A stretch of DNA of 12,026 bases from Candidatus Iainarchaeum sp. GTDB lineage: Archaea > Iainarchaeota > Iainarchaeia > Iainarchaeales > DTGL01. Under the pieces are notes generated by a model, which did no database searches, was not told where the DNA came from, and saw only the letters and a list, made by a program, of their open reading frames with translations. This document shows positions 1 to 6,728 of the stretch, in pieces; positions within the stretch are counted from its first letter, which is position 1; each line of letters begins with the position of its first letter. Location: the NCBI GenBank assembly GCA_017608995.1, contig JAFCEU010000032.1, positions 1 through 12,026 of the forward strand. Direction: 5' to 3'. The position numbers and the translations under genes are program-made.

Positions 1-1169
1 AGGCAGGCTACAAAATTGTAACAGCGCCAGAAAAAGCGGACTTTTGCATAATAAATACCTGCGCGGTGAAGACACCTACTGAAGAAAAGATAATCTCCAG
101 GCTGAAAAAGCTAAGTTCTTTAGCAGAGAAATCCCATTTCAAGCTCGTAGTTATTGGATGCCTTGTTAATATAAATAGAGAGAGGCTTGCTGAGCTGTTT
201 CCGCAAGCGTTGCTTTTTGGTGTTGACTCCTCTGCCTTGGCAGATTATTTCAATATAAAGCTTGACTACTCGCCGAAAGCGAAAGCCCTGCCTTATAATA
301 ATTGCATCTCAATAATTCCCATCGCAAGAGGATGCCTGAATAGATGCACTTATTGCTGCGTTTGGATTGCTCGCGGCACGCTTAAAAGCTATCCGATAGA
401 AGAAATAAACGATGCATTTAAGCAGGCAATAAAGCGCTCCAAAGAGATTTGGCTAACAGCTACAGATACTGGTTGCTATGGTTTTGATTTAAAAACAGAT
501 TTAAGCGAGTTGCTTGCTAAGCTCCTAGAAAATTCTGGCAAATACCGTATTCGCATAGGGATGATGAACCCGCAGCATGCCAGGCGCTTCTTCGATAAAC
601 TGCTTGATGTGATGCAAGATGACCGCGTTTATAAGTTTTTCCACCTGCCAGTGCAGAGCGGCTCGGATAGCGTGCTAAAGGCAATGGCCAGGGGCTATGC
701 TGTTAGCGATTTTGTTGAATTGGTTAATAAAGCTCGTAAGCGCTTCCCCAATGCTACAATTGCAACAGATGTTATTGTTGGCTTCCCAACAGAAACCCAG
801 AAAGATTTTGAAAAGACGTTAGCGCTTATGAAGCGTGTAAAGCCGGATATTGTAAATGTCTCGCGATTTGGTGCAAGGCCTGGTTCTGCAGCAGCGAACA
901 TGAAGCAACTGCACGGCAGGCAAATAAAAGCCCGAAGCAGGGTTCTTTCCAAGCTTTGCCGCGAAATCGCGCTTGAAAACAACAAAAAACTCATTGGAAA
1001 AAGATTCAAAGTGCTTGTTTCAGAGCACGGCTCCAAAGGAAACTTCGTTGCAAGAACTAACGCTTACAAACCGGTTGTAATAGAAGAGGACCTTTTCTGC
1101 AAGTTCGCTAACGTTGAAATAATCGACGCAAAACCAACGCACCTCATGGGAAAAGTTATTAATAAATAG
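1..1169 (+). CDS. tRNA t6A37 C2-methylthiotransferase (MiaB-like radical SAM, archaeal type), 5' partial
   Basis: This radical-SAM enzyme adds a methylthio group to N6-threonylcarbamoyladenosine at tRNA position 37 (archaeal/CDKAL1-like branch of the MiaB/RimO/MtaB family). The reading frame is open from base 3, so the gene starts left of the window; a GTG at 66 lies inside the conserved NTCAVKTPTE motif and is not the start. Seen in order: the second and third [4Fe-4S] cysteines of the methylthiotransferase domain (NTC and IGCLVN), the radical-SAM motif CLNRCTYC (bases 333-356), the TDTGCYG segment, an HLPVQSGSD motif, and a C-terminal TRAM-like RNA-binding domain (about the last 60 residues, ending near HLMGKVI). 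The first family cysteine should lie upstream, outside the window. 388 residues are visible; about 20-30 seem to be missing. The exact tRNA substrate is inferred from the family. Confidence 0.93.
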   Translation, partial: AGYKIVTAPEKADFCIINTCAVKTPTEEKIISRLKKLSSLAEKSHFKLVVIGCLVNINRERLAELFPQALLFGVDSSALADYFNIKLDYSPKAKALPYNNCISIIPIARGCLNRCTYCCVWIARGTLKSYPIEEINDAFKQAIKRSKEIWLTATDTGCYGFDLKTDLSELLAKLLENSGKYRIRIGMMNPQHARRFFDKLLDVMQDDRVYKFFHLPVQSGSDSVLKAMARGYAVSDFVELVNKARKRFPNATIATDVIVGFPTETQKDFEKTLALMKRVKPDIVNVSRFGARPGSAAANMKQLHGRQIKARSRVLSKLCREIALENNKKLIGKRFKVLVSEHGSKGNFVARTNAYKPVVIEEDLFCKFANVEIIDAKPTHLMGKVINK

Positions 1170-1187
1170 GATTTGCGAGCAAAACCA

Positions 1188-1196
1188 TTTTTATTC
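1188..1196 (+). promoter_or_regulatory. putative TATA box for the membrane protein gene
   Basis: An AT-rich TTTTTATTC element is centred about 32 bases before the ATG at 1224, which would give a very short leader or none. No clear Shine-Dalgarno site precedes that ATG, which agrees with a short or absent leader. A second AT-rich stretch at 1208-1217 is too close to the start to serve. The call rests on spacing and composition only. Confidence 0.4.
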
Positions 1197-1223
1197 ATTT
1201 TCTAACCATATTTATTTGATTCT

Positions 1224-1964
1224 ATGGTGCTGGCAAAAGCGTTTACTGAGTATGTTGCAAATATAAAGGTTGCATTGCTCTTTGCATTGCTTCTTTTATT
1301 TGTGCCCATTTTTATTGTGCCTTTCTTTGGTTCAGGTATTTTTGTCTCTTCAGGCACCTTATTCCTTGAGTATGAGCTTTCACAGTACTCCATAATACAG
1401 ATTCTCTTAGCAATAATTTTCCTCGCGCCTTTTTCCTTCTTCGCTTCACTTATTGTGTTCAGTGTTAGGCGCGATCTGAGCAAGGTCAAAGTTGAATTTT
1501 ATCTCGATGAGATGATCAAAAAATTTTCGTTCAGGCTCTTCATTTTCTACTCGCTGCTTTTGCTCTTATTCTTTGGTATTTCGTTAGCTGTTTCAACAGC
1601 GAGCGCTTACGCTGTTCTTGTTGCATATATCGCTATGCTTGTAATCGGCTTGCTCTTCCTTTTCGTTCCACAAGCGCTTGTTGTGGATGAGGTTACGCTA
1701 AGCAATGCGCTCCTCGAAAGCGTAAGCTTTGTAAGGAGAAATCCCAAATCAGCATTTATTGTATTGTTTGTTGGTTCGGCGCTTTTAGCAATTGTAGCAC
1801 TTATAGAGTATCTGCTTGATTTGTTTTTTATTGAGCTTTTTGTTGGCGAATTCGTTGCGCTGCTTATAGTGCTTATATTTGTGGTGCCGTTTATTGAAGT
1901 ATTGAAGACCTACCTTTATATGTTGAAATTCCATCTCATCAAGAAGAGCGAATCTGTGGGTTAG
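1224..1964 (+). CDS. six-helix membrane protein of unknown function
   Basis: A 246-residue integral membrane protein. Hydrophobic segments lie near residues 17-36, 57-79, 103-122, 128-148, 176-200 and 207-227, so six helices are likely. The only sizeable polar stretch is at residues 81-102 (start VRRDLSK). The second half shows the pattern FVPQALVVDE, then NALLESVSFVRRNP, then a helix, and a final VVPFIEVLKTYLY. That arrangement is common to archaeal polytopic proteins filed under several DUFs (DUF4013/DUF7847-like), but I cannot assign one family with confidence. No catalytic or transport motif is visible. The gene sits 54 bases after the methylthiotransferase and probably has its own promoter. 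The function is unknown; membrane location is secure. Confidence 0.82.
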   Translation: MVLAKAFTEYVANIKVALLFALLLLFVPIFIVPFFGSGIFVSSGTLFLEYELSQYSIIQILLAIIFLAPFSFFASLIVFSVRRDLSKVKVEFYLDEMIKKFSFRLFIFYSLLLLLFFGISLAVSTASAYAVLVAYIAMLVIGLLFLFVPQALVVDEVTLSNALLESVSFVRRNPKSAFIVLFVGSALLAIVALIEYLLDLFFIELFVGEFVALLIVLIFVVPFIEVLKTYLYMLKFHLIKKSESVG

Positions 1965-1990
1965 CGTTTTATAAAGCTCCTAACAGCAAT

Positions 1991-2015
1991 TTTAGTTTAT
2001 GTATAAGAAACTAAA
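1991..2015. promoter_or_regulatory. 8-bp inverted repeat upstream of the first Lrp-like gene
   Basis: TTTAGTTT (1991-1998) and AAACTAAA (2008-2015) form a perfect inverted repeat with a 9-base spacer, directly followed by the 8-base palindrome GTTATAAC (2017-2024). The element lies after the membrane protein stop and about 30-60 bases before the TATA box of the regulator gene. It could be an operator used in autoregulation, as is common for Lrp/AsnC proteins, or a weak 3'-end hairpin. AT-rich dyads of this size also arise by chance. Confidence 0.35.
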
Positions 2016-2046
2016 GGTTATAACGATTTTATTTTGAAAAGCAAAC

Positions 2047-2055
2047 TTTTTATTA
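2047..2055 (+). promoter_or_regulatory. putative TATA box for the first Lrp-like gene
   Basis: TTTTTATTA is centred about 50 bases before the ATG at 2101, predicting a transcript start near 2077 and a leader of about 25 bases. Just before the ATG the leader contains GGGGG at 2089-2093 as a weak Shine-Dalgarno-like run. Confidence 0.4.
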
Positions 2056-2100
2056 ATTTCTAGTTTTATTTTGTTAATAAGAGCTTTTGGGGGCTTTGGG

Positions 2101-2574
2101 ATGATTGTGGCATTGGATAGAATAGATTTTCACATTCTCAAAAAACTTGTTGATGATGGTCGCATAAGCTATAGGGCAATCGCAGAAGAAACGCAGCTCA
2201 CAGATGTTGCGATAAAGAAGCGCGTTGAATCCTTGAAGAGAAAAGGCGTGCTTGCTGGCATAAAAGCAGAAATAAACTACGATGCCCTCGGCTTCGAAAA
2301 GCCGGTGTTTGTACAGGTGCGAAGCGACCTTTCAAAGAATAAGGATTTGCTCAAGCGCATAGAAAACTTTGAGCATGTTATGGAAGTCTACCAGGTGCTT
2401 GGCGAATACAATCTGCTTGTTAAAGCTGTTCTGCCCGATATGACTGCAATAAAGGATTTTATTGAAAGGCTAGGCTCTTTAGATGGTGTGCTCGATATAA
2501 AGACACTTGTTGTTCTTGAACAGTTGCAAAAAAAGAATACGCTGCCCGCAAGCATAATGCAGAAGCGATTTTAG
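2101..2574 (+). CDS. Lrp/AsnC family transcriptional regulator
   Basis: A DNA-binding regulator of the Lrp/AsnC (feast/famine) family, 157 residues, near the family's usual length. The N-terminal winged helix-turn-helix begins with the classic LDRIDFHILKKLVDDGR, continues through AIAEETQLTDVAIKKRVESL and the wing GVLAGIKAEINYDALGF. The C-terminal half (about residues 65-145) matches the RAM ligand-binding/oligomerisation domain: VRSDLSK, then VMEVYQVLGEYNLLVKAV, then LGSLDGVLDIKT. I chose ATG 2101 because the protein then starts just before LDRID; a TTG at 2071 would add ten residues atypical of the family, and GTG 2107 is possible. It overlaps tail to tail with the antiporter gene. The ligand and targets are unknown; its own promoter and the antiporter are reasonable candidates. 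Confidence 0.93.
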   Translation: MIVALDRIDFHILKKLVDDGRISYRAIAEETQLTDVAIKKRVESLKRKGVLAGIKAEINYDALGFEKPVFVQVRSDLSKNKDLLKRIENFEHVMEVYQVLGEYNLLVKAVLPDMTAIKDFIERLGSLDGVLDIKTLVVLEQLQKKNTLPASIMQKRF

Positions 2575-3770
2575 TTGTTATTGATTAGATTTGCTGCGAT
2601 AATGCTCAATAGAGCGCTTATAATAATTGTCAGATAAACTATTTTCATTACAGTAAGCGCAGCCTGCATGCTAACGAATTCTGAAGTAGCAGCCATTGTA
2701 AGAGCAAGCGGCGCCAGAGCAGCAGGACCCATTCCTTTTGGAGCAATCAATCCGAGCTTTAAGCGCTCAGTCCAGCTTAAGCCACTTTTGTAGCCCACTA
2801 CTGCAACAGTGAACAGCCGCGCAGTCACAACTGAAAATATAACAACAATAACATCAAACCTTGTTATTTCTAAGGTGCCGAGCAGCTGCACAGGAAACTG
2901 CATTCCAAACATCACAAACACAAATATTGTAAAAAGCAAAGCTAATTCACGATTGAATTCAGAGAACGTTTCCTTAACTGCTGCTTTTGATGAATTCAGC
3001 AAAATGCTTGTTATTCCAACTGCAAGTATGCCTGAGCCGCCAAGATTTTCAGCAAGTGCAAATACGCTCAAAGCCACCACTAAACCAGCGATTTCCTCCA
3101 GCTCAACGCCTGTAAGCTTAAGCAACTTTTGCCCAATAAAAAAGCCGATAAGTCCAACAATAAAACCAACGCTTACAAGTACTATAAGCTTTCCAAAATA
3201 TATCGGCAGTGCAATGGGCAAAGGCGTTTTAGCTACTGCAAAATCAAATATTATAATTGGAAGAATTACAGTAAGCGGTTGATTTAGTATGGATTCCATA
3301 TTAAGGATTGTCTGAAACTTTTCCGGCATCTTTTTAAGGAGGTTTGCAACCACCGCAGGGTCAGTGCCGCTAAGTATTGCACCCATAAATAGTGCTGGCA
3401 ACAAAGCTAAGCCAAGCAAAGCATGCGAAATCAATGCAACGATTGAAGCGGTTAATAATACGCCGAAGGTTGCAAGCGTAACTATTAATGTGCCCTGCTT
3501 CAAAAGATTCTCGAGCTTGAGATAAAATCCGTTTGCGAAAACAACAATAATCAACGCGAGCATTCTTAAAGTGTCTGGGATAATACCAAGTTCTTCAATT
3601 TTTAACAGAGAAATGCTTGCAAGCAAAGTCCCACTTAAAATGAGAGCAACTATAAACGGCATGTTGGTTTTTTCACAGAAGAGCTTTAGAGCAAAGCCTA
3701 ACGCTAAGATTATTGCTATCTGCGTCAATATGCTCAACACGCTTGTAAGCTCAATTGTGAGAATAATCAT
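2571..3770 (-). CDS. cation/proton antiporter, NhaP-like (Na_H_Exchanger superfamily)
   Basis: A membrane antiporter of 399 residues with about 12-13 hydrophobic segments and no cytoplasmic TrkA-like regulatory domain. Family marks: FANGFYLKLENLL (about 78-90), SGTDPAVV (134-141, containing the TDP ion-site motif), NMESILNQP (157-165), TARLF with the conserved Arg at 318, and APKGMGPAALA near 343-353. These resemble Methanocaldococcus NhaP1, which exchanges Na+ for H+. Unusually, the Asp that follows Asn in the CPA1 'ND' motif is Gln (N163-Q164), which may change ion selectivity or coupling. The ATG at 3770 sits about 27 bases from a TATA element, suggesting a leaderless transcript. The 3' end overlaps the convergent Lrp-like gene by 4 bases. 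Family assignment is firm; the ions transported are inferred. Confidence 0.9.
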   Translation of the reverse strand: MIILTIELTSVLSILTQIAIILALGFALKLFCEKTNMPFIVALILSGTLLASISLLKIEELGIIPDTLRMLALIIVVFANGFYLKLENLLKQGTLIVTLATFGVLLTASIVALISHALLGLALLPALFMGAILSGTDPAVVANLLKKMPEKFQTILNMESILNQPLTVILPIIIFDFAVAKTPLPIALPIYFGKLIVLVSVGFIVGLIGFFIGQKLLKLTGVELEEIAGLVVALSVFALAENLGGSGILAVGITSILLNSSKAAVKETFSEFNRELALLFTIFVFVMFGMQFPVQLLGTLEITRFDVIVVIFSVVTARLFTVAVVGYKSGLSWTERLKLGLIAPKGMGPAALAPLALTMAATSEFVSMQAALTVMKIVYLTIIISALLSIIAANLINNN

Positions 3771-3790
3771 ATTTTAATAGAAAGGTTGAT

Positions 3791-3804
3791 GGATATTTAT
3801 ATCC
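3791..3804 (-). promoter_or_regulatory. antiporter TATA box inside a perfect dyad
   Basis: GGATAT-TT-ATATCC is a perfect 6-bp inverted repeat with a 2-base centre. Read on the minus strand it contains TATAAAT centred about 27 bases before the antiporter ATG, the position expected for a leaderless archaeal promoter. A repressor bound to such a dyad would block TATA-binding protein. The dyad is short and AT-rich, so the operator role is speculative; the TATA role is better supported. Confidence 0.5.
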
Positions 3805-3861
3805 TTTTCTATTTCTCAATAACACTAAATTTTTTTCTAACGCGGCGCTTATTCTATTTCT

Positions 3862-3870
3862 TTTATAAAT
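3862..3870 (+). promoter_or_regulatory. putative TATA box for topoisomerase I
   Basis: TTTATAAAT is centred about 42 bases before the ATG at 3908, giving a predicted transcript start near 3892 and a leader of about 15 bases. GGTG at 3901-3904 in that leader can serve as a Shine-Dalgarno core, with a tight 3-base spacing to the ATG. Confidence 0.5.
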
Positions 3871-3907
3871 GTTTTATTTACAATAATATTTCTTTATAGT
3901 GGTGTAG

Positions 3908-5005
3908 ATGAAGCTCATTGTTGCAGAAAAGCCAATTGCAGGCAGGCGCATAGCAGAGCTTCTTGCAGACAGCAAAGTAACTGAAAAGAGAATAAATAGC
4001 GTGCCCACTTATCACTTTGAAAGGAATAATGAGCCCTGCGTGGTGATTCCGCTAAGGGGCCATATAAAAGATGTTGATTTTCCAAAGCGTTATTCGCCCT
4101 GGGTTGGCACAGACCTCAAGGCTCTTGTTTATAGCAATATAGAATACGCTGAAAAGGAGCGCAATATTATTTCTTTGCTGAAGGGGCTCGCAACCCAGTT
4201 CAATATAGCGATCTTTGCTACAGACTATGACCGCGAAGGCGAAAGCATCGCTTTAGAAGCTTTGGAATGCTTGCAGGAAACAAATCCAAACATAGAAACA
4301 AAGCGCGCAGTGTTTTCAGCAATAACAAAGCAGGATATTGAGCAGGCGTTCAATACGCTTAAAGAGCTTGATTTTAATCTTGCAGATTCAGCCAATGCTA
4401 GAAGAGAAATCGATCTGATTTGGGGTGCAGTTCTCACAAGATTCCTTTCTCTAGTTTCTGGACAGCTCGGCAAAGAGTTTCTTTCAGCAGGCAGAGTTCA
4501 GAGCCCCACTTTGGCATTAATTGTTGATCGCGAAAAGGAAATACTCGCTTTCAAGCCAAGGCCCTATTGGGAAATTGAAGCAATATTTGAAAAAGATTCT
4601 AAGAAATTTTCAGCTCTGCATAAGCAGGGTCGCTTCTGGGAGAAGGAAAAAGCGTTAGCGGTATTAAAAAAGAAAGAACCTTTTGGGGTTGTTTCAAAAA
4701 TCACAATAAAAGAAAAGACTCTCAAAAGACCAGAGCCATTCAATACCACAAGCTTTTTAAGGGCTGCCACCTCGCTCGGTTTCTCTGCAGCTAGAGCGAT
4801 GAGCCTCGCTGAGGATCTCTATAACTTAGGTTACATAAGCTATCCCCGCACAGATAATGCTGCTTACCCCGCAACAATAAATTTGCGCAAAATAGTCCAA
4901 ACATTGACAGCTTACAATCCAGTAAGCAACATTGCAAAAGAGCTTCTAAGCAAAGAAAGGCTTGTGCCATCGCGCGGCAAATCTGCAAGGGATCATCCGC
5001 CCTGA
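3908..5005 (+). CDS. topA: DNA topoisomerase I (type IA), N-terminal part of a frameshifted gene
   Basis: The catalytic part of a type IA topoisomerase, which relaxes negative supercoils through a 5'-phosphotyrosine intermediate. The TOPRIM domain starts at residue 1 (KLIVAEKP) and has ATDYDREGE with the DxD-x-E metal residues at 106-110. The strand-binding motif SAGRVQSPTLALI begins near residue 193. The catalytic motif is GYISYPRTD with the active-site Tyr at 312. The frame stops at TGA 5003-5005, immediately after RGKSARDHPP, a motif that in intact homologues is followed by I/Y-P and then about 45 more residues before the next recognisable segment. That stretch is absent, and the rest of the protein continues in another frame from about base 5004. 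The ATG at 3908 is preceded by GGTG. As written, this piece keeps its active site but lacks part of the toroid domains. Confidence 0.9.
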   Translation: MKLIVAEKPIAGRRIAELLADSKVTEKRINSVPTYHFERNNEPCVVIPLRGHIKDVDFPKRYSPWVGTDLKALVYSNIEYAEKERNIISLLKGLATQFNIAIFATDYDREGESIALEALECLQETNPNIETKRAVFSAITKQDIEQAFNTLKELDFNLADSANARREIDLIWGAVLTRFLSLVSGQLGKEFLSAGRVQSPTLALIVDREKEILAFKPRPYWEIEAIFEKDSKKFSALHKQGRFWEKEKALAVLKKKEPFGVVSKITIKEKTLKRPEPFNTTSFLRAATSLGFSAARAMSLAEDLYNLGYISYPRTDNAAYPATINLRKIVQTLTAYNPVSNIAKELLSKERLVPSRGKSARDHPP

Positions 5006-5849
5006 AATCCTTGTTGGTAACGAACCCTTTATAGCAAGAGGTCAGCGCTACATCGAGCTCGGATGGAAGAAAGTGTACCCATATAGCCAGGCAAACGAAG
5101 TATTGCTGCCAAAATTAAAAGAAGGCGAAACAGTAAAGCTGTTGGATATGAAGCTTCACGAAAAGAAAACGAAGCCACCAGCTAGGTATTCGCAAAGCGC
5201 ATTGATAAAAGCGATGGCAGACCTTGGCTTAGGTACAAAATCAACCCGCCATGAAATCATCCAGAAGCTTTACGCCAGAGGCTATATAAAGGGCAATAAG
5301 GCGATAATTCCAAATAGGATTGCGTTTGCTGTGATCGATTCGCTGGAAAAACACGATGGCCTCATTTTGAAACCAGAGATGACGGCAAACCTTGAAAAGG
5401 AGATGGATGAAATTGCTCTGGGAAAGCGAAGCAAAAAGGGCGTTGTTGAAGATTCGCGAAAGTTGCTTTTGCAAGTGTTAGATCAACTTCTTGAAAATAG
5501 AGTTAGCATTGGCCAAGAGCTCAGAAAAGCAATATTCGAGGATAGAAAGCAATTCGCTTGCACAGCTGAGCACTGCGATGGCAGCTTGGTTGTGCGCAGG
5601 AGCAAAAGTGGAAAACGCTTTTTAGGTTGCACAAATTACCCCAAATGCACTGTGACGTTTCCTTTGCCACAGAAAGGAAAAGTTGAACCGCTTGCCGAAA
5701 AATGTCCTGTTTGTGGAAAACCAATGATAAAGGTTACGGGCAGGCGCTATTCATATAAGATGTGTATAGATCCGAATTGCAAAAGCAAGGATGAATGGAA
5801 AAACAAAACAAAGGAGAAAAATAATGGTGAGCAAAATAATAACGAATAA
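5001..5849 (+). CDS. topA: DNA topoisomerase I, C-terminal part in a different frame
   Basis: Continuation of the broken topoisomerase gene, displaced by +1 relative to the N-terminal part. Family homology begins at EILVGNEPFIARG and GWKKVYPY, continues with the conserved GLGTKSTRHEIIQKL and RGYI, and ends in two zinc-finger-like modules: C-x4-C...C-x5-C (bases about 5560-5650) and C-x2-C...C-x5-C (about 5703-5780). The segment has no convincing start codon of its own: the open frame reaches back to 4962 (TTG), but those first residues overlap the other frame and show no homology. The first in-frame ATG is 5148, inside a domain. It therefore looks like part of one gene split by a deletion plus frame change, not a separate gene. 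The last 26 bases overlap the lipoprotein gene. Confidence 0.85.
   Translation, partial: PEILVGNEPFIARGQRYIELGWKKVYPYSQANEVLLPKLKEGETVKLLDMKLHEKKTKPPARYSQSALIKAMADLGLGTKSTRHEIIQKLYARGYIKGNKAIIPNRIAFAVIDSLEKHDGLILKPEMTANLEKEMDEIALGKRSKKGVVEDSRKLLLQVLDQLLENRVSIGQELRKAIFEDRKQFACTAEHCDGSLVVRRSKSGKRFLGCTNYPKCTVTFPLPQKGKVEPLAEKCPVCGKPMIKVTGRRYSYKMCIDPNCKSKDEWKNKTKEKNNGEQNNNE
5812..5816 (+). promoter_or_regulatory. Shine-Dalgarno site deciding the lipoprotein start
   Basis: AGGAG lies seven bases before ATG 5824, inside the 3' end of the topoisomerase gene. It favours 5824 over the in-frame ATG at 5791, which would put eleven charged residues before the signal peptide and has no good ribosome site. 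Confidence 0.65.
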
Positions 5850-6672
5850 AGTTTTATTTCCCGCTGCTTTATTTGCAATTTTATTATTTATGAGCGCGTG
5901 TATTGAGACTCAGCAACCATTTGAGCAGCAAGCTTTTGCTCTTTGGCGGGATTTAAATATAACGTATTTGAAGCAGCCCAAAATGCTCATGCTCACTAAC
6001 AAAGAAAAAGAGCAAACGCTAGCTAAACTGAGTACAATAAAAACAAAGCTTGAAGCTTCGAAGCCATTCCCTGAATTAAGCTATTCTAATATAAGCCTGC
6101 TTTTCACAGACTTCCTCAAAGAGAAGCTCGCATTATTCGAGTCTAAGGATGCATACTTTCTTTTCAAAGTATTGCCTGAAAAAGATCTGCAAAAAGCTTC
6201 TGAGCAAGACTGCAATAAACTTCTCTCATTCTCATCGTTTGCTTCTAAGCTCGAAGCGCTTTTAGTGAAGGCAAGAACGCTAAACAGCTTAGCGGAGAGG
6301 TTTTCACAGAGTTATGCGGAACAGGCAAGGCAAAGCAATGTTATGTTGCTACGCGTAGATGAAAAAGCAATAGAAGATGCTAAAAGAAAAGCTGAGCTGG
6401 CGATATTTTCAGGAAAGCTCTGTTCCCTTAATCTAAAAGCAAAGAAGTTTTTTGAAAGCATTGCCATTGCAGACATTGATTGTAACAGCTTAGCTTCCCT
6501 TCAAAGTAAAATAAGTGAAGCAAAAGCTTTGAGTGCAGAGGCAGAAAAGCTCTTTGAAGAAGCGCTAACTTACAATCTCAATGCGGAGTCGCTAGCACAG
6601 AGCTATGCAAATATGCAAGATTCGCTCTCTGAGCTTGAGAGGCTTTATGTGGATTTAAATAGCTCCTGCTAA
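5824..6672 (+). CDS. putative lipoprotein, helical coiled-coil, function unknown
   Basis: A 282-residue predicted secreted protein that I do not recognise. It opens with a signal peptide: basic N-region (MVSKIITNK), hydrophobic core VLFPAALFAILLF, then the lipobox MSAC with the candidate lipidated Cys at residue 26. The rest is hydrophilic and almost wholly helix-forming, rich in Lys, Glu, Ala, Leu and Ser (for example DEKAIEDAKRKAELA, SKISEAKALSAEAEKLFEEA), so coiled-coil bundles are likely. Cys recurs in QDCNK, GKLCSL and DIDCNS, and as the last residue. No catalytic motif is visible. The start overlaps the end of the topoisomerase gene by 26 bases and has a good Shine-Dalgarno site, so it is probably cotranscribed with it. 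Surface anchoring is inferred from the lipobox, which is well documented only in some archaea. Confidence 0.78.
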   Translation: MVSKIITNKVLFPAALFAILLFMSACIETQQPFEQQAFALWRDLNITYLKQPKMLMLTNKEKEQTLAKLSTIKTKLEASKPFPELSYSNISLLFTDFLKEKLALFESKDAYFLFKVLPEKDLQKASEQDCNKLLSFSSFASKLEALLVKARTLNSLAERFSQSYAEQARQSNVMLLRVDEKAIEDAKRKAELAIFSGKLCSLNLKAKKFFESIAIADIDCNSLASLQSKISEAKALSAEAEKLFEEALTYNLNAESLAQSYANMQDSLSELERLYVDLNSSC

Positions 6673-6728
6673 TCAGCACAAAAAAAAGAAGGGAAGGGGA
6701 AGCGTAAAAAAAGCAAAACCAAGAGGAA

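Noticed and set aside
66..68. GTG as the start of the methylthiotransferase
   Set aside because: It lies inside NTCAVKTPTE, after an essential cysteine, and the frame is open to the window edge with homologous residues.
2071..2100. TTG start adding ten residues to the first Lrp-like protein
   Set aside because: The family opens just before LDxID; the extra residues are atypical and would lie in the predicted leader.
2809..3282. 157-codon open frame on the plus strand opposite the antiporter
   Set aside because: Composition is Ser/Thr/Asn-rich with no motif, and it lies wholly antisense to a well-supported membrane protein gene.
4962..5003. Independent gene start (TTG 4962) for the topoisomerase C-terminal part
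   Set aside because: The first residues are an out-of-frame reading of the N-terminal part; homology begins only near 5004.
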